Positions 10,829-20,703 of a stretch of DNA of 64,000 nucleotides are shown here, one piece after another. Origin of the DNA: Viola odorata (taxonomy: Eukaryota; Streptophyta; Magnoliopsida; Malpighiales; Violaceae); the NCBI GenBank assembly GCA_963691705.1, contig OY829544.1, positions 8,315,501-8,379,500 on the forward strand, read 5' to 3'. The notes under the pieces were generated by a model, which saw only the letters and a program-made list of their open reading frames with translations, made no database searches and was not told the origin of the DNA. Made by a program: the position numbers and the translations under genes. Numbering within the stretch: the stretch's first letter is position 1; each line of letters starts with the position of its first letter.

Positions 10829-11715
10829 ATGGGGCGGTCCGGTTCGAGCTCGATTGGGTATTTTGTTGTTGTGATGATGATTCTGCTGGAGGGTGCAACT
10901 GCAACACTGTACACAGTTGGTGACAGCTTGGGCTGGGCACTTCCTAACTCAACAGATTACTACAATGGTGTCTGGGCTAAAAATAAGACATTCCTCATTG
11001 GAGACGAGTTAGGTAAGTTCTCTCCCTCTTTTTTTCTTCAATTTTATTTATTTATTTTCTTCCCCTTTTTACCTCACAACTTGTTCTGCGTACATGCATG
11101 CTAGGAAGAGTTTGACACTTTCATCAGTCACCCTCTAAAGAGCAATATATGCCGAATTACATATCGTTTAATCTTGGAGTCCACGTCTTTCTCTCCATGA
11201 TGTTATAGGGTTGGGTATCAATGCTAGTTTACGCGTTTCTTGAATAAATAAATAAAAAAACAAAGGAGCATGAAACTATATTTAGTATTGTAAGTAGATT
11301 AGTTCTGACACAGTTAGCTCATATTATACCTCTTCTTGGAAAAAATAGGTTGGTTAAAATTTTCTATTGAAGATCTCATTTTTTGTTGTGTTTTTTTTGT
11401 TTCCCACTCACAACAGAGTTCAAAGTGAATGACAGTCTGGCTTGTGTATCAAAAGAACAGTATGAGAATTGCACCCAGAGTATTCCAGGTCTGACTATAG
11501 GCCCCCGTATCACTACCACTATCACCCTCGTACAAAATGGCACCCGCTATTTCACCTGCCTGGAGGACAACCACTGCAGCCGTGGCCAAAAGTTGAAAAT
11601 CACTATTGGAAATGGAATCGCACCTTCGGCAGCGCCTCCGTCTCTCTCCACCGCTCCCGTACCTCTGTTTATCCTCTCCATCCTAGCCATTTCTCTCCTC
11701 AATTCCCATGCTTGA
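10829..11715 (+). CDS. Stellacyanin-like phytocyanin, copy 2
   Basis: Exons 10,829-11,012 and 11,417-11,715, joined by a phase-1 intron of 404 bp, give 160 aa. Exon 1 is nearly identical to copy 1. Exon 2 differs more, in the segment after the conserved YENC (CTQSIPGLTIGPRITTTI). Signal peptide, single plastocyanin-like domain and hydrophobic GPI-type C-terminus are kept. The first copper His is missing (NDSLACVSKEQY), and an extra Cys stands in that loop; Cys, His and Gln remain in C-LEDNH-C-SRGQ. The TATA box seen in copy 1 is changed to TACATAA here. The mature protein should be secreted and membrane-anchored; any redox role is doubtful without the His. Confidence 0.85.
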
Positions 11716-12137
11716 TTAATTCTCTCCCAAATCCCATTCATGTATAAAATTGCTGTACAAGTAGTGCCAATGAAAGTTGTGCTGTTATTAGGCTTTAATT
11801 AGTTCAAAATAAATGAAAATTTGTGTTTTGGTTGATTACTTCTACAGTTCTATGGTCTTCCTTTATGGACCTTAAACAATTATGGAATTGGTAATTGCCG
11901 ATTATTTCATTCTTGGTTGTGGTTGTGCGTTCTCAGTCTAGAGAATTGGGAAAATGCTGGAAAGTCATTCTTTAGAACCTGATAATTCTCGAAAGAAATT
12001 ACATAAAAACTAAAACTCGAGTTGTTATCAGTAAAGGTGTGGTATCACTAGACTAAGGAAGCAACCCATGACATTAATCAATTGACATTCCCCAAAAGGA
12101 TGAAAACAATAGCTTAATATCCGCAAGAAAGGAATCT

Positions 12138-12500
12138 GAAACTCCTGTTTTCTCTGTTTTAAGTTGTTTGTCATATTGTTACCACAGAGTATTATTGAAC
12201 ATAGTTATCAAAATGGGACCAAAGTGGTCGGTTTAATTAGTAAACGGGTGACTCGGATTTTAAACTAATTGGCTCTAGTATTCTTATCAGTTGAACTAAT
12301 TGACCTATTGAGCTAGAGGATCTTATGTTTTTCTTTTATTTTTATGTTAAAAATACATAATTTTATATTCTTACCAATTCATCGGTCATATCCAGTTGAA
12401 CCGTTGATACATTATTGTTGAAAGTACTTTATAAATTACTTCCGTCTAATTAATTTAAAAATATATATGGTCCATGCGCGCCTCAAAGCTATTATTTCAA
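12138..12500 (+). pseudogene. Orphan intron of a lost phytocyanin gene (22,100-type)
   Basis: This spacer aligns with the intron of the phytocyanin gene at 22,100-23,013 (about 22,290-22,630). Shared landmarks are CTCTGTTTTAAG-TGTTTGTC, TTTTATGTTAAAAATA, ATTTTATATTCT, CAGT-GAACC, CTTTATAAA-TACT and GCACGCCTCAAAGC-like runs. The sequence just upstream (12,060-12,138) matches the 3' flank of the 20,704 gene, which precedes the 22,100 gene. Exon 1 is deleted at the GGAATCTGA junction and exon 2 is not recognisable. Hence an ancestral gene pair was duplicated and the second member was reduced to its intron. Confidence 0.7.
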
Positions 12501-13120
12501 TCAAACAAGCAATTTCTTATTTACTACTTTACATTGTAAGAATGTTAGACTAATCACATTTTTTCAATTTCTCCGAACCGTACTCTCAATCTTTTAGTTT
12601 TAGTAGGCAAGGTAACTTGTCTCCTTCGCACCACACTCACTAAACATAGGATTTTAGAACCCTTTTGGTAATTAACCCACGATGCCAAGTTCAATGAAGC
12701 AGAAAAAGTGTTGTTAAAGGAGTACATTTTGAATATTCAAATTCAAAAGGATACGGTACCTCCATTGGATGGAAGTTTTTTTCCAACGACAATATTTATA
12801 AAAAAATTCTAGCGCACAAGCGACAGGATTTACTTCAGGCAACGCAAGTGGTCTGTAGTAGTCCCCCCACTGTCATCATCAAGCATTGACGTGCCTCCGC
12901 TCTTATCCCTAAAGATTGGAAACAATTAAATTAAATTAAATGAATACAAGAAATTGGTGCAAAATTCGTTAGCCACATAAAGCTGTCCAAATTCAGATTT
13001 TTCTAATCTTAGGATAAGAAACTCTTTCTGCAAAGTTTCTAACAGAGATTTTAGACCAGAGTGTGCGGTCCGAACCTAAACCCTGCAGAGACGACCTTAA
13101 GAACAAAAGAGAAAAGGAAA

Positions 13121-16100
13121 ATGTGGCGGTCCGGTTCGAGCTCGATTGGGTATTTTGTTGTTGTGATGATGATTCTGCTGGAGGGTGCAACTGCAACACT
13201 GTACACAGTTGGTGACAGCTTGGGCTGGGCACTTCCTAACTCAACAGATTACTACAATGGTGTCTGGGCTAAAAATAAGACATTCCTCATTGGAGACGAG
13301 TTAGGTAAGTTCTCTCCCTCTTTTTTTCTTCAATTTTATTTATTTATTTTCTTCCCCTTTTTACCTCACAACTTGTTCTGCGTACATGCATGCTAGGAAG
13401 AGTTTGACACTTTCATCAGTCACCTGTTGGGATAATCGGATCCCATCGGTTGATATAGCAAAATTATAAACGAAAAAGAAAATGCTAGAATCAGGAACAA
13501 GATATTTTTTAACGTGGTTCGGCAAAAATAGTACCTACTTCCACGGAGAGATTTTATTAACACTCAAGTGTTTCACTCCCTCTCACACTCTCAACACCCC
13601 GAGGTTGAAAGAAAATAAATATTACAAAGTACTCTTGACTTTCTTGGTATTACACCCGAATACCGTATACCCGAGAAAATAATTATTCTCACCCGGAACT
13701 AATTATTTTCTACTCACTCTTTTGCACTCTCCCTCAATTGCCTTCGTAGCAATTGCTTTCTCTGCTCTGAAATGAATTCCAAAGCCCTCTATTTATAGAT
13801 GGTGCAAGGTTACTATTTGACATTAATTAATTCAAAAGGTTGGTGGCAGCTGCACATTGTTGAACACTTTCCAGCACATGGTTCAAGACTTTGCAGCTCA
13901 CGGATGAAGAATTCTGCAACACATGGATGAAGACTTTGCAGCCATGGTTGACAACCCAAAGGTGGTTGACGGTGCATGGATGGCATGTGCACATGTTGCA
14001 TAATTGAGCTGGACCCATCAATTCTCCCCCTCCAGCTCATAGGGGAATAAAAGCTTATTACTGCAGAAGAACTACGCCAGTTGAACTGGCGCACAACTCA
14101 AATTTTTCTCGAGGTACGACCTTAGTTAACATATCAGCCGGATTATCGTCGGTGTGGATTTTCTTTATCTCGAAATATTTCTGATCGACGACATCTCTTA
14201 TCCAGTGATACCTCAAATCAATGTGCTTCGTTCTACTGTGATACATGGCATTCTTGCTCAAGTCAATTGCACTTTGACTATCACAGTAGATCACATACTC
14301 ATTCTGATTGAGTTTTAATTCTTGAAGGAACCGTTGAAACCATATCATTTCTTTTCCAGCTTCCGCAGCGGCTATGTACTCTGCCTCTGTCGTGGACAAA
14401 GCAACACATTTTTGCAGTCGGGATTGCCATGACACAGCTCCCCCTGCAAAAGTAAACAAGTATCCCGACGTTGACTTTCTGTTGTCAACATCACCAGCCA
14501 TGTCCGCGTCGGTATATCCTACAAGAACGGGATTAGCTCCCCCGTAACACAAGCACATTTTTGAACTCCCTCTTAGGTATTTGAAAATCCACTGAACCGC
14601 TTTCCAATGTTCCTTTCCAGGATTGGATAGAAATCTGCTCACAACTCCAACTGCATGAGCCAAATCCGGTCTTGTGCACACCATAGCATACATCAGACTC
14701 CCAACAGCTGATGAATATGGAATTAATTCCATTTCTGATTTCTCCTCCTCGGTGGATGGACATAATCTCTTACTGAGTTTGAAATGACCAGCAAGAGGTG
14801 TAGTAACCGGCTTGGCATTTTTCATGTTGAATCTCTCTAGGATTCGTTCAATATATTTCTCCTGTGACAGCCAAATTTTCTTTCTTTGCCTATCACGAAT
14901 AATCTTCATGCCCAAAATTTGATCAGCCGGTCCTAGATCCTTCATGTCAAAGGATTTAGACAAATCCCTTTTCAACTTGTTGATAGCTTGAACATTTTGT
15001 CCAACAATCAACATGTCATCCACGTACAACAACAAGATGATGAAGTCACCTCCAGAGAAAGTCTTGTGATAAACACATGAGTCTGCATTCGTTCTGGTAT
15101 AATTGTTATCTACCATAAACGAATCAAACTTCTTGTACCACTGTCTTGGAGCTTGCTTCAGTCCGTACAAACTTTTCTGCAACTTGCAAACCAAGTGCTC
15201 CTTTCCCTTCACATGAAACCCTTCAGGTTGTTCCATGTAAATATCTTCCTCCAAGTCACCATGAAGGAATGCAGTCTTCACATCTAGTTGCTCAACTTCT
15301 AGGTCCATACTGGCTGCTAGACCTAGAACAGCTCGAATTGAACTATTCTTCACTACTGGAGAGAAAATCTCGTCAAAGTCAATCCCTTTCTTCTGCGTAA
15401 ATCCCTTCACCACTAACCGAGCTTTATGCTTCACGACTTTGTCGCCATCTTTCTTTAGCTTGTATACCCATTTATTCTTCAAGGTCTTCTTACCTTTGGG
15501 TAGAACAACAAGCTCATAGGTCTGGTTCTTATGCAAGGAACTCATTTCTTCTTGCATTGCCTTCATCCACTCATCTTTCTCGGGATGAGACTGAACATCA
15601 TGGAAGCTCTCTGGCTCCCCCTCGTCAGTTACCATGACCCATTCTGATTCTGGGTATCTTTTGTTCTTGGTGATTGGCCTCCCATATCTGCTAAACATTT
15701 GTGGTGAAGATTCTGCAGCTAGAGGTCCTGGTACTAGCTCTCCTGGTGGGACAGGATCTGGTGGTTGGGGATAACCATCTTCCTCTGCATCTGCCCCCAC
15801 TCCTTGCTCAGCACCTTCCATTTCACCTTCGTACCCATCTCCTTCTTGGATCTCTCCTCTGTCATCCACTTCAAGGGTTGGAGGAGGTACTGATGTGGTT
15901 TTAGGCACTCTACAATCTCCACTGGATTCTTCTGGCACCTTTGAGTCCTTAAAGAACTCATTCTCACGAAACACCACATCTCTACTCCTGATGATCTTCT
16001 TCTTTACTGGATCCCAGAGTCTGTAGCCAAATTCTTCATTTCCATACCCGAGAAAAATGCATGGAATGGCTCTGTCATCCAGCTTCTGCCTTTTTTCTTT

Positions 16101-19100
16101 AAGTACATGTGCAAATGCTTTGCACCCAAATACTTTCAAGTATGAGTATGACACATCTTTACCAGCCCACACTCTCTCTGGAATGTCAAAATTCAGCGGT
16201 GCTGATGGTGACCGGTTGATGATATAGCAAGCAGTGTTAACTGCTTCACCCCAAAATGGTTTTGACAGATTAGCCATTTTTAGCATGCTTCTGGCTTTCT
16301 CCATAATGGTTCGATTGTATCTTTCTGCAACACCATTATGTTGGGGAGTACCCGGTACAGTCTTCTCATGTCTGATACCATGCCCTGAGCAGTAGCTATC
16401 GAACTCCTTTGATGTGTACTCACCACCATTGTCTGTTCGGAGACACTTCAGTGGTTTGCCAGTCTCCCTCTCCACCATAGTGTGAAACCTTTTGAAGCAT
16501 TGCAAGACTTGATCTTTCGATCGAATAAAATACACCCACAACTTCCTCGAAGCATCATCAATAAAAGTAACAAAATATTTGCTACCTCCAACGGACTCTT
16601 CCTCCAATGGTCCGCAAACATCCGAATGGACCAACTCTAACAAATCACTTTTCCTTGTAGCAACATTACTAAAGGAAACTCTGTGTTGTTTTCCGTATAA
16701 GCAGTAATCATAAGGATTTGTAGTTGTCTCTTTGGCAAAGTGGATGTAAGACTTCTTTGCCAAAATCTGCAAGCTCTTCTCACTCATATGAGCTAGCCTC
16801 TGGTGCCACAACTCTGGTGTAGCTTCATCTGCCGCAACATTCACCTCTGACCCAAATGGTTGTACTTCTATTCTGTACAACGTATTCCGAAGCTTTCCTC
16901 TTGCAAGAATCAAGGAACCTTTGGTGAGTTTCCATTGTTTATCACCAAAATTATTGTGAAAACCAGCAAGATCCAATACATGTGTGGAAATCAGATTCAA
17001 CCGGAGATCTGGAACATGTCGCACATCTTTCAGAGTTAGTGTGCAACCCATGTTTGTTTGTACACAAACATCACCAATCCCCACAATGCTAGCAAAGCTA
17101 TCATTTCCCATCTTCACACGACCAAAGTCTCCTGCTTTGTAGTTGGTGAAGAACTCCTTGTTTGGCGTAGCATGATATGATGCTGCTGAGTCAATTACCC
17201 ACTCAGCACTTGAATCTGACACACTGCAATCTTCTTCCTCATTTGAGAAAATTATAATTACCTCATCTGAGGCTACTGCAGCAGTGCTTTGATCTCCTCC
17301 TTTTCTCTGGTTCTCTTCTTTCTCCTTCTTCCAGATTCTGCAATTTTTCTTCATGTGTCCTTCTTTGTCACAATGAAAGCATCTGTACTTTCCTTTGACT
17401 TTAGATCTCCCTCTGGACTTGCCACGTCTACTACCTCTTTTATCCATACTCCTTCCTCTGTTCTCCGTGACAAAGGCATGAGATTCATTACTTGTAGTCT
17501 GTCTGCGTCTGGCCTCTTCATTAAAGAGTCCTTGCTTTGCCCAATCTACAGTAACCTTGCCACCTGGTGCAGTACTCTGGATAGTAATCGCCACCGTCTC
17601 CCAGCTACTTGGGAATGAGCTTAAAATATACAAGCCTTGAAGCTCATCATCAAAGCTTATTCCCATAGTAACGAGCTGATTCAAAGCATCTTGAACATCA
17701 TTCAAGTGTTCAATGACAGGCGTGCCTTCTTTGTACCTCATAGTGATGAGTCTGTTGAGAGCTAACAATTTGTTCATGCCGGTAGTGTTCTCGAAGTAAG
17801 TTTGGAGTTTGTCCCACAACACTTTAGCGTTGACTTCTTTGGACACATGAGAATATAGGCTGATATCAACCCATTGTCGAATAATACCAAGAGCTTTTCG
17901 ATGCTCCTTTTCCCAAGCTTCATCAGTTGTCTTTTCTGGCTTGTTGTCCCCCAATTTTACAGGAGAAAACAAGTCCTTACCATACAGGAGGTCCTCCATT
18001 TTTGACTTCCAAATGGAGTAGTTGCCGGACTTCAATTTTATCATGTATCCTGAAGCCTCTTCCATTTATAATTTTCTAACCAACCAATACGAGAAACCTC
18101 GCTCCGCTACCACTTGTTGGGATAATCGGATCCCACCGGTTGATATAGCAAAATTATAAACGAAAGAGAAAATGCTAGAATCAGGAACAAGATATTTTTT
18201 AACGTGGTTCGGCAAAAATAGTACCTACTTCCACGGAGAGATTTTATTAACACTCAAGTGTTTCACTCCCTCTCACACTCTCAACACCCCGAGGTTGAAA
18301 GAAAATAAATATTACAAAGTACTCTTGACTTTCTTGGTATTACACCCGAATACCGTATACCCGAGAAAATAATTATTCTCACCCGGAACTAATTATTTTC
18401 TACTCACTCTTTTGCACTCTCCCTCAATTGCCTTCGTAGCAATTGCTTTCTCTGCTCTGAAATGAATTCCAAAGCCCTCTATTTATAGATGGTGCAAGGT
18501 TACTATTTGACATTAATTAATTCAAAAGGTTGGTGGCAGCTGCACATTGTTGAACACTTTCCAGCACATGGTTCAAGACTTTGCAGCTCACGGATGAAGA
18601 ATTCTGCAACACATGGATGAAGACTTTGCAGCCATGGTTGACAACCCAAAGGTGGTTGACGGTGCATGGATGGCATGTGCACATGTTGCATAATTGAGCT
18701 GGACCCATCATCACCCTCTAAAGAGCAATATATGCCGAATTACATATCGTTTAATCTTGGAGTCCACGTCTTTCTCTCCATGATGTTATAGGGTTGGGTA
18801 TCAATGCTAGTTTACGCGTTTCTTGAATAAATAAATAAGAAAACAAAGGAGCATGAAACTATATTTAGTATTGTAAGTAGATTAGTTCTGACACAGTTAG
18901 CTCATATTATACCTCTTCTTGGAAAAAATAGGTTGGTTAAAATTTTCTATTGAAGATCTCATTTTTTGTTGTGTTTTTTTTGTTTCCCACTCACAACAGA
19001 GTTCAAAGTGAATGACAGTCTGGCTTGTGTATCAAAAGAACAGTATGAGAATTGCACCCAGAGTATTCCAGGTCTGACTATAGGCCCCCGTATCACTACC

Positions 19101-19298
19101 ACTATCACCCTCGTACAAAATGGCACCCGCTATTTCACCTGCCTGGAGGACAACCACTGCAGCCGTGGCCAAAAGTTGAAAATCACTATTGGAAATGGAA
19201 TCGCACCTTCGGCAGCGCCTCCGTCTCTCTCCACCGCTCCCGTACCTCTGTTTATCCTCTCCATCCTAGCCATTTCTCTCCTCAATTCCCATGCTTGA
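13121..19298 (+). CDS. Stellacyanin-like phytocyanin, copy 3, intron split by a Copia element
   Basis: Exons 13,121-13,304 and 19,000-19,298 give 160 aa. Protein differs from copy 2 at residue 2 (Trp for Gly); exon 2 encodes the same protein as copy 2. The 5,695-bp intron equals the 404-bp copy 2 intron plus a 5,286-bp retrotransposon and its 5-bp target duplication. Donor GGTAAGTTC and acceptor CACAACAG are intact, so correct splicing is possible, but an antisense element carrying its own promoters and polyadenylation signals may lower or truncate transcripts. The copper His is missing as in copies 1 and 2. The promoter matches that of the 20,704 gene, not that of copy 2, pointing to unequal crossing over in the 5' leader. 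Confidence 0.75.
13425..14020 (-). repeat. 3' LTR of the Copia element
   Basis: 596-bp LTR at the 3' end in element sense. It matches 18,115-18,710 with two substitutions and carries short inverted TG...CA termini. The polypurine tract abuts it at 14,021. Confidence 0.95.
14021..14033 (-). other. Polypurine tract of the Copia element
   Basis: On the minus strand this reads GGAGGGGGAGAAT directly before the 3' LTR start TGATGGG. A purine run in that place primes plus-strand DNA synthesis in LTR retrotransposons. Confidence 0.8.
14058..18065 (-). CDS. Copia gag-pol polyprotein, single open frame
   Basis: An uninterrupted frame of 1,335 aa, normal for Copia. Order, with approximate residues: UBN2-type Gag (1-220); CCHC zinc knuckle CFHCDKEGHMKKNC (about 227-241); aspartic protease with DSAAS active site (about 290; Tnt1 relatives have DTAAS, so Ala after the Asp-Ser/Thr is normal); pre-integrase zinc region LWHQRLAHM (about 418); integrase core with Asp in FIDDAS, Asp in RTDNGGEY and Glu in the ERYNRT region; reverse transcriptase with YVDD (about 1012); RNase H with DADMAGD, STTEAEY and CDSQSA. 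One oddity: where relatives have C-x2-C before LFGKQHRVSF, this protein has Y-D-Y-C, losing one zinc-binding Cys (codon at 16,710-16,712). The rest looks functional. Confidence 0.96.
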   Translation of the reverse strand: MEEASGYMIKLKSGNYSIWKSKMEDLLYGKDLFSPVKLGDNKPEKTTDEAWEKEHRKALGIIRQWVDISLYSHVSKEVNAKVLWDKLQTYFENTTGMNKLLALNRLITMRYKEGTPVIEHLNDVQDALNQLVTMGISFDDELQGLYILSSFPSSWETVAITIQSTAPGGKVTVDWAKQGLFNEEARRRQTTSNESHAFVTENRGRSMDKRGSRRGKSRGRSKVKGKYRCFHCDKEGHMKKNCRIWKKEKEENQRKGGDQSTAAVASDEVIIIFSNEEEDCSVSDSSAEWVIDSAASYHATPNKEFFTNYKAGDFGRVKMGNDSFASIVGIGDVCVQTNMGCTLTLKDVRHVPDLRLNLISTHVLDLAGFHNNFGDKQWKLTKGSLILARGKLRNTLYRIEVQPFGSEVNVAADEATPELWHQRLAHMSEKSLQILAKKSYIHFAKETTTNPYDYCLYGKQHRVSFSNVATRKSDLLELVHSDVCGPLEEESVGGSKYFVTFIDDASRKLWVYFIRSKDQVLQCFKRFHTMVERETGKPLKCLRTDNGGEYTSKEFDSYCSGHGIRHEKTVPGTPQHNGVAERYNRTIMEKARSMLKMANLSKPFWGEAVNTACYIINRSPSAPLNFDIPERVWAGKDVSYSYLKVFGCKAFAHVLKEKRQKLDDRAIPCIFLGYGNEEFGYRLWDPVKKKIIRSRDVVFRENEFFKDSKVPEESSGDCRVPKTTSVPPPTLEVDDRGEIQEGDGYEGEMEGAEQGVGADAEEDGYPQPPDPVPPGELVPGPLAAESSPQMFSRYGRPITKNKRYPESEWVMVTDEGEPESFHDVQSHPEKDEWMKAMQEEMSSLHKNQTYELVVLPKGKKTLKNKWVYKLKKDGDKVVKHKARLVVKGFTQKKGIDFDEIFSPVVKNSSIRAVLGLAASMDLEVEQLDVKTAFLHGDLEEDIYMEQPEGFHVKGKEHLVCKLQKSLYGLKQAPRQWYKKFDSFMVDNNYTRTNADSCVYHKTFSGGDFIILLLYVDDMLIVGQNVQAINKLKRDLSKSFDMKDLGPADQILGMKIIRDRQRKKIWLSQEKYIERILERFNMKNAKPVTTPLAGHFKLSKRLCPSTEEEKSEMELIPYSSAVGSLMYAMVCTRPDLAHAVGVVSRFLSNPGKEHWKAVQWIFKYLRGSSKMCLCYGGANPVLVGYTDADMAGDVDNRKSTSGYLFTFAGGAVSWQSRLQKCVALSTTEAEYIAAAEAGKEMIWFQRFLQELKLNQNEYVIYCDSQSAIDLSKNAMYHSRTKHIDLRYHWIRDVVDQKYFEIKKIHTDDNPADMLTKVVPREKFELCASSTGVVLLQ
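18101..18112 (-). other. Primer-binding site of the Copia element
   Basis: Two bases inside the 5' LTR the minus strand reads TGGTAGCGGAGC. It matches the usual plant Copia site for initiator tRNA-Met (TGGTATCAGAGC) at 10 of 12 bases. Confidence 0.65.
18115..18710 (-). repeat. 5' LTR of the Copia element
   Basis: 596-bp LTR at the 5' end in element sense, so it should hold the active promoter, directed leftward through the phytocyanin intron. It is followed at 18,711 by the second TCACC target copy. Confidence 0.95.
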
Positions 19299-19720
19299 TT
19301 AATTCTCTCCCAAATCCCATTCATGTATAAAATTGCTGTACAAGTAGTGCCAATGAAAGTTGTGCTGTTATTAGGCTTTAATTAGTTCAAAATAAATGAA
19401 AATTTGTGTTTTGGTTGATTACTTCTACAGTTCTATGGTCTTCCTTTATGGACCTTAAACAATTATGGAATTGGTAATTGCCGATTATTTCATTCTTGGT
19501 TGTGGTTGTGCGTTCTCAGTCTAGAGAATTGGGAAAATGCTGGAAAGTCATTCTTTAGAACCTGATAATCCTCGAAAGAAATTACATAAAAACTAAAACT
19601 CGAGTTGTTATCAGTAAAGGTGTGGTATCACTAGACTAAGGAAGCAACCCATGACATTAATCAATTGACATTCCCCAAAAGGATGAAAACAATAGCTTAA
19701 TATCCGCAAGAAAGGAATCT

Positions 19721-20083
19721 GAAACTCCTGTTTTCTCTGTTTTAAGTTGTTTGTCATATTGTTACCACAGAGTATTATTGAACATAGTTATCAAAATGGG
19801 ACCAAAGTGGTCGGTTTAATTAGTGAACGGGTGACTCGGATTTTAAACTAATTGGCTCTAGTATTCTTATCAGTTGAACTAATTAACCTATTGAGCTAGA
19901 GGATCTTATGTTTTTCTTTTATTTTTATGTTAAAAATACATAATTTTATATTCTTACCAATTCATCGGTCATATCCAGTTGAACCGTTGATACATTATTG
20001 TTGAAAGTACTTTATAAACTACTTCCGTCTAATTAATTTAAAGATATATATGGTCCATGCGCGCCTCAAAGCTATTATTTCAA
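19721..20083 (+). pseudogene. Second copy of the orphan phytocyanin intron
   Basis: Repeat of 12,138-12,500 at an offset of 7,583 bp, carried along by the tandem duplication that made copies 2 and 3. Only a few substitutions separate the two, for example AGTAAACGGG/AGTGAACGGG and AAATTACTTCC/AAACTACTTCC. It likewise aligns with the intron of the 22,100 gene. Confidence 0.7.
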
Positions 20084-20703
20084 TCAAACAAGCAATTTCT
20101 TATTTACTACTGTACATTGTAAGAATGTTAGACTAATCACATTTTTTCAATTTCTCCGAACCGTACTCTCAATCTTTTAGTTTTAGTAGGCAAGGTAACT
20201 TGTCTCCTTCGCACCACACTCACTAAACATAGGATTTTAGAACCCTTTTGGTAATTAACCCACGATGCCAAGTTCAATGAAGCAGAAAAAGTGTTGTTAA
20301 AGGAGTACATTTTGAATATTCAAATTCAAAAGGATACGGTACCTCCATTGGATGGAAGTTTTTTTCCAACGACAATATTTATAAAAAAATTCTAGCGCAC
20401 AAGCGACAGGATTTACTTCAGGCAACGCAAGTGGTCTGTAGTAGTCCCCCCACTGTCATCATCAAGCATTGACGTGCCTCCGCTCTTATCCCTAAAGATT
20501 GGAAACAATTAAATTAAATTAAATGAATACAAGAAATTGGTGCAAAATTCGTTAGCCACATAAAGCTGTCCAAATTCAGATTTTTCTAATCTTAGGATAA
20601 GAAACTCTTTCTGCAAAGTTTCTAACAGAGATTTAGGCGAGAGTGTGCGATTCGAGCCTAAATCCAGCAGGGACGACCTGAAGAACATCAGAGAAAAAGG
20701 AAA

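Larger units (their letters stand above)
13425..18710 (-). mobile_element. Full-length Ty1/Copia retrotransposon (Tnt1/Tork-like), very young
   Basis: The 5,286-bp element lies antisense to the phytocyanin intron it occupies. It has two 596-bp LTRs (13,425-14,020 and 18,115-18,710) with TG...CA ends, and a 5-bp target duplication TCACC at 13,420-13,424 and 18,711-18,715. By eye the LTRs differ at only two sites (13,446/18,136 T/C and 13,476/18,166 A/G), so insertion was recent. Internal order in element sense is primer-binding site, single gag-pol frame, polypurine tract. The pol order (protease, integrase, reverse transcriptase, RNase H) defines Copia. Confidence 0.97.

Noticed and set aside
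8535..13304. Equal spacing of copy 1-2 (2,294 bp) and copy 2-3 (2,292 bp) as evidence of one duplication process
   Set aside because: The spacers differ in content (a ~680-bp block in one, the orphan intron in the other), so the near-equal spacing is a coincidence.
13813..14094. Short minus-strand frames in the LTR (MQHVHMPSMHRQPP-like), repeated at 18.5 kb
   Set aside because: They lie inside the LTRs and recur only because the LTRs are identical; no protein family features.
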